Of a stretch of 64,000 nucleotides of DNA, positions 56,002-63,083 are shown one piece after another. Location: positions 124,001 through 188,000 of the forward strand of contig CAIZHQ010000026.1 of assembly GCA_903932865.1 (NCBI GenBank), given 5' to 3'. The position numbers and the translations under genes are program-made. Position 1 is the stretch's first letter. The number at the start of each line of letters is the position of its first letter. The notes beneath the pieces were generated by a model. It saw only the letters and a list, made by a program, of their open reading frames with translations. It was not told where the DNA came from and did no database searches. This DNA is from an uncultured Burkholderiales bacterium. Lineage in GTDB: Bacteria > Pseudomonadota > Gammaproteobacteria > Burkholderiales > Burkholderiaceae_C.

Positions 56002-57704
56002 GGGGTCTCCTGTGAAGGCGCGGTGTTCTTGCGCGCGTGCTCATGTTCTTGCAGCTGCCGCCACAAAATCTTGCCCGTGCCGGACTTGGGCAGCACATCC
56101 ATGAAACGCACGATGCGGGGGGTTTTGTAGACGGCCATGTGCTCGCGGCTCCAGTCGATGATGTCTTGCTCAGTGACTTGGCCTTGGGCGTCGGGCTTGA
56201 GCACCAACAGCGCCATCACGTTTTCACCGCGCTGGGTGTCGGGCACAGAAATCACGCAGGCCTCGTGCACCGCAGGGTGTTCGTAGAGGGTGTTTTCCAC
56301 CTCGGCAGGCCAGACTTTGAAGCCCGAGACGTTGACCATGCGCTTGAGGCGGTCGCGCATGAAGAAGTAACCCTCTTCGTCCACGCTGGCCAGGTCACCC
56401 GTGCGGAAAAAGGTTTGGCCATCGAGCTCAAAAAATGAGGTCTGGTTGGCGCTCTCGTTTTGCCAGTAGCCGCGCATGAGTTGCGGGCCGCGCGTGACCA
56501 GCTCGCCCACTTCGCCCACGGGCAATTCGCGCAGGGTTTCCGGGTCCACGATGCGCGCGTCCACCCCGGGTGTGATGACGCCCAGGCACTGGCGCTTGCC
56601 GCGTGCAGGGGGGTTTCCCAACAAAAATGAGGCGGTCTCGGTCATGCCGTAGGCCTCGTTGTAGGCGATGCCAAAACGCTCTTGCAGCAAGTTCGCCACC
56701 GTCTCGGGCATGGCGGCACCGCCACCCGACAGGGTGGACAAGCTGCTCAGGTCGCGCTGCGCGGCGGCCGGGTTGGCGAAGAAGTCGATCAGCATGGCCG
56801 GTGGGGCCGACCAGGCCGTGACGTGGTGCTGCTCGATCAAGCGCGCCGCGGAAGCCGCGTGCCAGCGCGGCAGCATGACCACGGTGGCGCCCAGCGTGAT
56901 CGGCACGTTCAGGCCGCCCTGCATGCCCAGCATGTGAAAGAGCGGCGCGACGGCCAAGAACACCGATTCCATGTGCAAGCCACGCCAGACCTGCGCAGCC
57001 ATGTTGGAGGCCAACACCGTGGCATGGGTGTGCATGCAGCCCTTGGGGTGACCGGTCGTGCCCGAGGTGTAGGGCAGCACACACAGATCGTGGCTGCCCG
57101 GGTGGTCTGCGGGTGCGGGCAGGGCCTGTGCAATGGCGTCTTCGAGCCCGTGCAGGCCCGGGGCCTCAGTCCACTGGCGTGGGGCGAGCACCACTTCAGG
57201 GACTTCGTTGCTGGCGGGTTGCGGGGGCAAGCCCTCTGAATACGAATGGACCAACACGGCTTGCAAAGCATGGCCCTTGCCCGGCTGCAGCAGTGGCACC
57301 ACCTGGGGCAACAACTCTTGCGCCACCATCGCCACGCGAGCGCCGCTGTCTTGCAGGTAGTAGTGGATTTCGCTTGGGGTGCACATGGCATTGACCGGCA
57401 CCACCACCGCCCCGGCGCGCATGATGCCGTAATAGGCTGCCACGTATTGCGGGCAGTTCTGGCTCATCAGCAAAACCCGGTCGCCGCGCTGCACACCCAG
57501 CCGCTGGGTCAGATATCCGGCCAGCGCTTCGACGCGTGTGAGCAGCGCCGCGTAGGTCAGCGTGCTGCCACAAAAGATCACGGCGGGCTTGTTGGGGTAG
57601 CGCTCGGCCGCGACCTGCACGTAATGCGTGAGCGGCACCTGCGGCAGGCTCAGCGTGCGCGGAACGCCTTTGGGCCAAAAGGGTGTGGACGATGGGCTCA
57701 TCAC
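55998..57704 (-). CDS. Long-chain-type acyl-CoA ligase (AMP-forming)
   Basis: The 568-residue ANL ligase has the P-loop VLPYTSGTTGHPKGCMHTH, YNEAYGMTETASF, FFRTGDLAS, the hinge DRLKRMVNVSGFKVWPAEVE and the catalytic lysine in LPKSGTGKILWRQL. It is of the fatty or aryl-alkyl acid ligase type and activates the pathway's acid substrate. It overlaps both neighbours by 4 bases (55998-56001 and 57701-57704), so it is tightly coupled in the operon. Confidence 0.87.
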   Translation of the reverse strand: MMSPSSTPFWPKGVPRTLSLPQVPLTHYVQVAAERYPNKPAVIFCGSTLTYAALLTRVEALAGYLTQRLGVQRGDRVLLMSQNCPQYVAAYYGIMRAGAVVVPVNAMCTPSEIHYYLQDSGARVAMVAQELLPQVVPLLQPGKGHALQAVLVHSYSEGLPPQPASNEVPEVVLAPRQWTEAPGLHGLEDAIAQALPAPADHPGSHDLCVLPYTSGTTGHPKGCMHTHATVLASNMAAQVWRGLHMESVFLAVAPLFHMLGMQGGLNVPITLGATVVMLPRWHAASAARLIEQHHVTAWSAPPAMLIDFFANPAAAQRDLSSLSTLSGGGAAMPETVANLLQERFGIAYNEAYGMTETASFLLGNPPARGKRQCLGVITPGVDARIVDPETLRELPVGEVGELVTRGPQLMRGYWQNESANQTSFFELDGQTFFRTGDLASVDEEGYFFMRDRLKRMVNVSGFKVWPAEVENTLYEHPAVHEACVISVPDTQRGENVMALLVLKPDAQGQVTEQDIIDWSREHMAVYKTPRIVRFMDVLPKSGTGKILWRQLQEHEHARKNTAPSQETP

Positions 57705-58852
57705 AGGCTTCTGGAGATCAGCTCTTTCATGACCTCGCTGGTGCCGCCATAGATGCGGGTCACGCGCGAGTCGACAAAGGCGCGGGTGATGGGGTACTCC
57801 ATCATGTAACCGTAACCGCCATACAGCTGCAGCAATTCGTCGAGTGCCTTGCCCAGTTCTTCGGTCGCAAACAGCTTGGCCATCGCGCCTTCTTGCACGG
57901 TGAGTTTGCGGCGCAGGTGTTCACCCAGATACTGGTCCACCATCATGCGCACGGCGGTGGTGCGCACCTTGATCTCGGCCAGCTTGAAGCGGGTGTTCTG
58001 AAAATCAAACAGCGGCTTGCCAAAGACCACGCGCTCCTTGGTGTAGCGCACCGTCTCGTCAAACATCGCTTCCATCTTGGCAGCGGCACCCAGCGCGATC
58101 ACAAAACGCTCTTGCGCGAGTTCCTGCATCAGGTAGGCAAAGCCTTTGTTCTCTTCGCCCAGGATGTTGCTCACGGGCACACGCACGTCTTCAAAAAACA
58201 GCTCGGCGGTGTCGGCCGCTTCTTGGCCCATTTTCTCGAGCTTGCGGCCTTTGCGGAAACCGGCGCGGTCGCCCTCGACCAGGATCAGCGAGACGCCTTT
58301 GGCACCCAGCTCGGGCTCGGTCTTGGCCACCACCACGACCAGGTCGCAGTTCAGGCCATTCGAGATGAAGGTCTTGGCGCCGTTGATGACGTACTCATCA
58401 CCCTCGCGCCGCGCCGTGGTGCGGATGGCTTTGAGGTCGCTGCCCGCGCCCGGCTCGCTCATGGCAATGGCCAGAATGACTTCGCCCGTGGCGCATCGGG
58501 GCAGCCAGTGGGCTTTTTGTGCAGGCGTGCCCAATCGCTCGATGTAAGGCGCCACCACATCCGAGTGCAGACCAAAGCCCAAGCCGCTCACACCCGAGCG
58601 GCCAATCTCTTCAACGATCACGGCCGCGTGGCCAAAGTCACCGCCGCCACCGCCCCATTCAGGGTCCATGGTGGCGCAGAGCAGGCCTTCGCGCCCGGCC
58701 TTGAGCCAGGTTTCGCGGTCGACCTTGCCATCTTTGTCCCATTGGGCTTGGCGGGGTTTGCATTCGCGCTCCAGAAAGCGGCGCACGGTGGTGCGCAGCA
58801 TTTCGTGGTCTTCGCGAAAGACGCTGCGGGGGAAGGTGAGGATGCTGTCCAT
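57701..58852 (-). CDS. Acyl-CoA dehydrogenase
   Basis: The 383-residue flavoprotein has the flavin motif AIAMSEPGAGSDLKAIRTTA, the FISNGLNCDLVVVVAKTEP strand, the catalytic-loop start LQLYGGYGYMMEYPITR and the tail RIYGGTSEVMKELI. The GGYGYMMEYPITRAFVD block is that of the long-chain and branched-chain group. It probably introduces the alpha-beta double bond after the ligase step. A 7-base gap separates it from the SDR gene before it. Confidence 0.88.
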   Translation of the reverse strand: MDSILTFPRSVFREDHEMLRTTVRRFLERECKPRQAQWDKDGKVDRETWLKAGREGLLCATMDPEWGGGGGDFGHAAVIVEEIGRSGVSGLGFGLHSDVVAPYIERLGTPAQKAHWLPRCATGEVILAIAMSEPGAGSDLKAIRTTARREGDEYVINGAKTFISNGLNCDLVVVVAKTEPELGAKGVSLILVEGDRAGFRKGRKLEKMGQEAADTAELFFEDVRVPVSNILGEENKGFAYLMQELAQERFVIALGAAAKMEAMFDETVRYTKERVVFGKPLFDFQNTRFKLAEIKVRTTAVRMMVDQYLGEHLRRKLTVQEGAMAKLFATEELGKALDELLQLYGGYGYMMEYPITRAFVDSRVTRIYGGTSEVMKELISRSL

Positions 58853-58859
58853 ACGCGCC

Positions 58860-59687
58860 TTAAGGACGGCCGCCGCCGCAAACCAGCACCTGGCCGCTGA
58901 CGTAGTTGGACTCGGGGATGCAGAACATGTAGACCGCGCCTGCCGCTTCTTCGGGCGTGCCGCCCCGGCCCAGCGGGATGGTGGATTCGGCGGCCTTCAA
59001 GCGATCGGGCTGCACGCCGACGGCGATGGTACGGCCCTGAATCTCCACGCTGGCGTCACCTGCCGTCAAAGGTTGCGTCAGGCGCGTCATGATCAGGCCA
59101 AAGGCCACGCTGTTGACGTTGACCTTGTAGCGGCCCCACTCTTTGGCCATGGCTTTGGTCAACCCGTTGATGCCCGCCTTGGCCGCCGCGTAGTTGGCCT
59201 GACCGGCGTTGCCGTACACGCCCGAGGTGGACGAGATGTTGACCACCTTGCGGTGCTTGGACAGGCCCGCTTCGGCCTCTTTTTTAGCCGCGTCGCGGAT
59301 GAAGCCCGAGGCCGCACGCAAGATGCGAAACGGTGCCGTCATGTGCACGGCCAACATGGCTTCCCACTGCTCGTCGCTCATCTTTTGCAGCACGTTGTCC
59401 CAGGTGTAGCCGGCGTTGTTGACGATGATGTCGATGCCGCCAAACGCATCGAGCGCGGTCTTAACAAATCGGTCGCCAAAGTCGACGTCGGTCACGCTGC
59501 CAATGCAGGCGACGGCATGGCCGCCACGGGCGATGATGTCGTCCACCGTACTTTGCGCGGGCATGCTGTCCAGGTCGTTGATGACGAGGCGGGCGCCTTC
59601 GCTGGCGAGCTTGAGCGCGATTTCACGGCCGATGCCGCGGCCGGAGCCAGACACCAAGGCCACCTGGCCTTCGAGTTTGCGGGTCAT
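58860..59687 (-). CDS. FabG-like short-chain dehydrogenase
   Basis: The 275-residue SDR has VALVSGSGRGIGREIALKLASEG, the aspartate VINDLDSM (NAD preference), NNAGYTWDN and the catalytic YAAAK in GNAGQANYAAAKAGI with serine in NISSTSGVYG. It resembles 3-hydroxyacyl dehydrogenases and probably oxidises the beta-hydroxy intermediate. It lies between the MaoC pair and the acyl-CoA dehydrogenase gene in one operon. Confidence 0.86.
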   Translation of the reverse strand: MTRKLEGQVALVSGSGRGIGREIALKLASEGARLVINDLDSMPAQSTVDDIIARGGHAVACIGSVTDVDFGDRFVKTALDAFGGIDIIVNNAGYTWDNVLQKMSDEQWEAMLAVHMTAPFRILRAASGFIRDAAKKEAEAGLSKHRKVVNISSTSGVYGNAGQANYAAAKAGINGLTKAMAKEWGRYKVNVNSVAFGLIMTRLTQPLTAGDASVEIQGRTIAVGVQPDRLKAAESTIPLGRGGTPEEAAGAVYMFCIPESNYVSGQVLVCGGGRP

Positions 59688-59723
59688 GGGGAATCCTTTG
59701 GAATTTGGTTTTTAAAAATGGGT

Positions 59724-60143
59724 TCAGGCCAGGGCCACCACGGCGTCGCCTGTCAGCTTGACCTGGCCTTCGGCGTTGGTGGTGGTCAGCGACAAGCGCA
59801 CGCGGCGCTCGCCATCGACTTCAAACTTGTCGATCACTTGGCCGGTGCAGGTGATCTTCTCGTGCACCTGGGTCATGGCGGCAAAGCGCACGCTGTAGTC
59901 ACGAATCGCCGTTTGCGGCACCCAGTTGGTGAGCAGGCGCGCCAACCAGCCCATGGACAACATGCCGTGCGCAATCACGTCGGGCAAGCCCGCGATGTGC
60001 GCGAAGTCGGTGTCGACATGGATCGGGTTGTGGTCGCCCGATGCGCCGCAGTACAGCGCCAGCGTCAAGCGCGAGACGGGCGGCAACTCCAGCGCGGGAA
60101 TGGCGTCGCCCACTTGCAGGGCATCAAAGGAGGGGAGTGTCAT
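59724..60143 (-). CDS. MaoC-like hydratase (active hotdog subunit)
   Basis: The 139-residue hotdog protein carries the (R)-hydratase motif SGDHNPIHVD and the HGML loop in DVIAHGMLSMGWLARLL, which hold the catalytic aspartate and histidine. It probably hydrates an enoyl-CoA. The preceding gene encodes a hotdog without this motif, so a heteromer like the steroid hydratase ChsH1-ChsH2 or HadAB is likely. Only 10 bases separate the two. Confidence 0.84.
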   Translation of the reverse strand: MTLPSFDALQVGDAIPALELPPVSRLTLALYCGASGDHNPIHVDTDFAHIAGLPDVIAHGMLSMGWLARLLTNWVPQTAIRDYSVRFAAMTQVHEKITCTGQVIDKFEVDGERRVRLSLTTTNAEGQVKLTGDAVVALA

Positions 60144-60153
60144 GGGGTGATCC

Positions 60154-60606
60154 TTATGCGCTGGGGCCGTGGCGCAAAACCGTCACCGCACGCAGGTCGG
60201 CCACATGCTCGCCACGCTGGTTGCTCACGCGGGTTTTGCGCAGCACGAATTCGAGTGCGCCGCCTTTTTTGTCGTAGATGTCCTCGATGCGCTGCTCAAA
60301 ACGCAGCACATCGCCCGCATAGGCCATGCGGTGAAACGTGAAGCCCTGCTCGCCGTGCAGCAGCTTGCGGTAGTCCATGCCCAGCAGGTTGCGGATCGCG
60401 GCCGGGTCGGGCGACTCCATCTCGAGGCAAAACAAAAACGTGGGCGGCACGGGCAAGGCCGGGTGGCCGGCAGCGCGGGCGGCGGCTTCGTCGGTGTAGA
60501 CCGGGTCGGTCTGGCCTGTGGCCTTGGCAAAAAATTTCAGGCGGCCCTTTTCCACCAAGACCTCGAAGGCGGGCATGGTGTGGCCGATGAATTTACGGTC
60601 GATCAT
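60154..60606 (-). CDS. MaoC N-terminal-type hotdog protein (partner subunit)
   Basis: The 150-residue protein starts at MIDRKFIGHTMPAFEVLVEKGRL and matches the FAS1-dehydratase-like N-terminal hotdog found in double-hotdog hydratases (GQTDPVYTDEAAARAAGHP, PPTFLFCLEM). It lacks the D-x-N-P-x-H catalytic motif, so it is probably the structural, substrate-binding half of a two-subunit hydratase with the next protein. It starts 11 bases after the thiolase gene. Confidence 0.82.
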   Translation of the reverse strand: MIDRKFIGHTMPAFEVLVEKGRLKFFAKATGQTDPVYTDEAAARAAGHPALPVPPTFLFCLEMESPDPAAIRNLLGMDYRKLLHGEQGFTFHRMAYAGDVLRFEQRIEDIYDKKGGALEFVLRKTRVSNQRGEHVADLRAVTVLRHGPSA

Positions 60607-60617
60607 GCAGGCCTCCT

Positions 60618-61811
60618 TCAGACTTTTTGGTACAGCGTGACCACACAAGCGCCACCCAAGCCCAGGTTGTGCTGCAGCGCCAAGCGTGCGCCTTCGACCT
60701 GGCGCTGATCGGCCTTGCCGCGCAACTGCGAGACCAGCTCGTAGCACTGCGCCAGCCCCGTGGCCCCCAGCGGGTGGCCCTTGGACAGCAGGCCGCCCGA
60801 GGGGTTGGTGACGATGCGCCCGCCGTAGGTGTTGTCGCCGTCGACGATGAACTTTTCGGCGGTGCCTTCGGGCGTGAGGCCGAGGCCCTCGTAGGTGATG
60901 AGTTCATTGGCCGTGAAGCAGTCGTGCAGCTCCACCACGTCCAGGTCTTCGGGGCCGATGCCTGCGGCTTCGTAGACCTGTTTGGCCGCGTTGGCCGTCA
61001 TGTCGTAGCCGACCACGCGGCGCATGTCGTCGCTTTCAAAAGTGCTGGGGGTGTCGGTGGTCATGGCCTGCGCGGCGATCACCACGCTGGCGTCCAACTT
61101 GTGCTTTTTGGCAAAGTCGGCCGAGCAGACGATGGCGGCCGCCGCACCGCAGGTGGGCGGGCAGCACTGGTAGCGCGTGAGCGGGCCAAACACGGTGGGC
61201 GAGGCCATCACCTCTTCGAGCGTGAGCGTCTGGCGGAACACGGCCAGCGGGTTGCGGGCGGCGTGCTGTCGCGCCTTGACCGAAATGCGGCCAAAGGTGT
61301 CGGCGCGGATGCCGTACTGCTTCATGTAATCCAGGCCCGCGCCGCCAAAGAACTGCGCGGCACGGGGTGCCGATTCATCAAAGCCCTGGTGCGCGGTCAT
61401 GGCCTCGACAAAACGGACCATGGGGGCGGGGCGGTCTTGGTACGCCCCTTTGAGGGGGCCGGGCACCATTTGCTCAAAGCCCAGCGCGATGGCGCATTCG
61501 ACCATGCCACTCTCGACCGCCTGGCGTGCCAGGTACAGCGCACTCGAGCCGGTGGAGCAGTTGTTGTTGAGGTTGAAGACCGGGATGCCGGTCAGGCCCA
61601 CGCCGTAGATGGCCGCTTGCCCGGCGGTGGAGTCGCCGTAAACGTAGCCCACATAGGCTTGCTGGACGGCGTCGTAGGGCACGCCCGCGTCGTCGAGCGC
61701 GAGCTTAGCCGCACGCGCACCCATGAGGTTGTAGGACTCGCTGGCCCCGGGTTTGGTGAAGGGGATCATGCCCACGCCAACGACGTGAACAGCGCGCTTG
61801 CTGACAGCCAT
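60618..61811 (-). CDS. SCP-x-type thiolase (lipid-transfer protein/acetyl-CoA acetyltransferase)
   Basis: The 397-residue thiolase has a full catalytic set: Cys85 in NNNCSTGSSAL, His296 in HDCFTANEL, His346 in SKGHPLGATG and Cys389 near the end. NPSGGLLSKGHPLGATGLAQ is typical of the sterol carrier protein-x thiolases, which cleave branched or cyclic 3-oxoacyl-CoA. It is the first gene of the catabolic operon, with AAGGAG before the ATG and an operator-like dyad in front. Confidence 0.87.
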   Translation of the reverse strand: MAVSKRAVHVVGVGMIPFTKPGASESYNLMGARAAKLALDDAGVPYDAVQQAYVGYVYGDSTAGQAAIYGVGLTGIPVFNLNNNCSTGSSALYLARQAVESGMVECAIALGFEQMVPGPLKGAYQDRPAPMVRFVEAMTAHQGFDESAPRAAQFFGGAGLDYMKQYGIRADTFGRISVKARQHAARNPLAVFRQTLTLEEVMASPTVFGPLTRYQCCPPTCGAAAAIVCSADFAKKHKLDASVVIAAQAMTTDTPSTFESDDMRRVVGYDMTANAAKQVYEAAGIGPEDLDVVELHDCFTANELITYEGLGLTPEGTAEKFIVDGDNTYGGRIVTNPSGGLLSKGHPLGATGLAQCYELVSQLRGKADQRQVEGARLALQHNLGLGGACVVTLYQKV

Positions 61812-61826
61812 GCTTGCTCCTTGAGG

Positions 61827-61851
61827 GTTCGATACGGACAAAGTATCGAAC
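61827..61851. promoter_or_regulatory. Operator-like dyad at the catabolic operon start
   Basis: GTTCGATAC-N7-GTATCGAAC is a perfect 9-bp inverted repeat 16 bp before the thiolase ATG (minus strand). It overlaps the predicted -10 box, a position suited to a repressor. Confidence 0.6.
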
Positions 61852-61870
61852 GGGAGCAGGGCTTCACCAA
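61842..61870 (-). promoter_or_regulatory. Possible sigma-70 promoter of the catabolic operon
   Basis: On the minus strand TTGGTG (plus 61865-61870) and GATACT (plus 61842-61847) are spaced by 17 bases. Boxes are imperfect; the -10 box lies inside the dyad at 61827-61851. Confidence 0.35.
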
Positions 61871-61872
61871 TC

Positions 61873-61896
61873 GCCAATCAGGTCAAGATGATTGGC
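61873..61896. promoter_or_regulatory. Second dyad upstream of the operon promoter
   Basis: GCCAATCA-N8-TGATTGGC is a perfect 8-bp inverted repeat just upstream of the putative -35 box, a usual activator position. Confidence 0.45.
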
Positions 61897-61950
61897 AGGA
61901 AATGACATTTTGATGCGCGCAGCCATGCTCCGCATGAATGTTGTGCTTTT

Positions 61951-62026
61951 TGTAGGAGCCCACCCCGTGGGCGATGGTTTTCAAGGGCGTGTGCCACGCC
62001 GATCGCCCACAGGGTGGGCTCCTACA
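61951..62026. repeat. REP doublet (two inverted GTAG-type REP units)
   Basis: A 25-bp unit at 61951-61975 and its inverted copy at 62002-62026 differ at one base. Each contains GTAG followed by the hairpin GCCCAC-CCC-GTGGGC (CCT in the second copy), the layout of REP elements linked to RAYT transposases. The 26-bp centre has its own hairpin GGCGTG-TGC-CACGCC (61986-62000). Confidence 0.75.
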
Positions 62027-62215
62027 TCTGCATGTCTGCCGGTTCGATGTGCGCCTGACGATACGCCCCTGGCGTCAGCCCCGTCCATCCTTTGAAGGCG
62101 CGTTGGAAGGTGCTGGCTTCTGAAAACCCGACCTTGGCGGCCACTTCGAGCAGGGGCAGATCTGACTGGGTGAGGTACTCGACGGCCACGTCGCGGCGCA
62201 GGGTTTAGGGTGGGG
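62022..62215 (-). pseudogene. Remnant of an AraC-type regulator C-terminus
   Basis: The minus strand reads 60 in-frame residues of the AraC helix-turn-helix (RRDVAVEYLTQSDLPLLEVA, then GFSEASTFQRAFKGWTG) to a stop at 62022-62024, which falls in the REP element. Bases 62040-62203 match 63108-63271 of the complete gene with 4 mismatches. The copy then skips 54 bp (18 codons), joined at a repeated GCGGCGCAGGG, and meets an in-frame TAA at 62205-62207 where the full gene has CAA. There is no start codon or N-terminal domain. Confidence 0.88.
62040..62203. repeat. Direct repeat, copy 1 (AraC C-terminal segment)
   Basis: This 164-bp segment is repeated in the same direction at 63108-63271 with 4 mismatches and no gap. 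The two copies bracket the MntA/HepT genes. Confidence 0.9.
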
Positions 62216-62241
62216 CTTGCCATAGACTTTGTACCAACGGT

Positions 62242-62592
62242 CTATTTGCTGGAAACCGTCTTCACCAATTTATAGAGCTCTGGCAAGTCATTGCGAATGG
62301 TTTTCCAGACCATTTCAAAATCCACTTTGTCATAGCCGTGTGACAAACGATTGCGCATGGCGTACATAACCTGCCAAGGGATTTCTTCATTTGCTGCTGC
62401 AAATGCAGCATCTACGCGTTGTACGTTGTTGGCCGCCTCACCTATGACCTCAATGTTGCGAATCACCGCATCCTGAATCAGTTCACTGCTCAGAAACTCA
62501 AGTTCTTCAACATCCGCTGTGTGGCGCTCAATACGCTCAATCGCAGCAAGAATGTGGCCCAAGTAATCAGGCACGCGCAATGCTTTGTTCAT
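62242..62592 (-). CDS. hepT: HepT-like HEPN-domain RNase toxin (DUF86)
   Basis: The 116-residue all-helical HEPN protein carries the R-x4-H-x-Y motif as RNRLSHGY (Arg80, His85, Tyr87). In characterised HepT/MntA pairs this motif forms the RNA-cutting site, and the tyrosine is AMPylated by MntA to switch the toxin off. The start overlaps the MntA stop by 4 bases. GC content is clearly lower than in the surrounding genes, suggesting recent acquisition. Confidence 0.87.
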   Translation of the reverse strand: MNKALRVPDYLGHILAAIERIERHTADVEELEFLSSELIQDAVIRNIEVIGEAANNVQRVDAAFAAANEEIPWQVMYAMRNRLSHGYDKVDFEMVWKTIRNDLPELYKLVKTVSSK

Positions 62593-62879
62593 ACCGGGAC
62601 AGCCTCGGCCAATACAAAGCTGCGGAACTTCTCAGGTAATGCATTGGGGGTCAACACATCCACTGACACGCCTAAAAGCTTTTCTAACTCCACCTGAATC
62701 TTGGCCACGTCCATGAACGTTGTGTTTGGCGTTGGGTCAATCAAAATGTCCAAATCGCTGCCTTCATGGTCATCACCATGCAGCACTGAGCCAAACACAC
62801 GGGCATTGCAGGCGCGATGGCGCTCAACCACAGTGCGAATAGCATCGCGGTTGGTTTGCAAAGCAAGAGATGGCTTCAT
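62589..62879 (-). CDS. mntA: MntA-like nucleotidyltransferase antitoxin
   Basis: The 96-residue minimal nucleotidyltransferase has the G-S-x10-D-x-D signature: Gly30, Ser31, then Asp42 and Asp44 in SDLDILID, preceded by ARVFGS. It is complete and ends in RSFVLAEAVPV. In this family it AMPylates the HEPN partner with ATP. It is the first gene of the two-gene module and lies between two copies of an AraC-gene segment. Confidence 0.87.
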   Translation of the reverse strand: MKPSLALQTNRDAIRTVVERHRACNARVFGSVLHGDDHEGSDLDILIDPTPNTTFMDVAKIQVELEKLLGVSVDVLTPNALPEKFRSFVLAEAVPV

Positions 62880-63083
62880 GAGTGTTCTCCCACATTGAAA
62901 TCCGATTGATTCATAACTGGTGGTTCACGCTTGCAAGGCAACGCCAAAATCTGAATTGTCGATCAAGATACAGCCGACTTGGCATACGTCAATTCAACAT
63001 CCAAATCCTCGGGGCGAATGACTGTGAACAGCCAGTAGTCTATCGCTGCGAGGACTCTGCTCACACAGAAGCAAGACCTGGGT

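Noticed and set aside
58668..60341. A 557-codon open frame on the plus strand
   Set aside because: It overlaps three well-supported minus-strand genes and shows no domain.
62880..63083. Open frame and possible gene between MntA and the AraC gene
   Set aside because: The frame has no ribosome site or family features and runs into the antisense of the AraC gene; I see nothing else convincing in these 204 bases.
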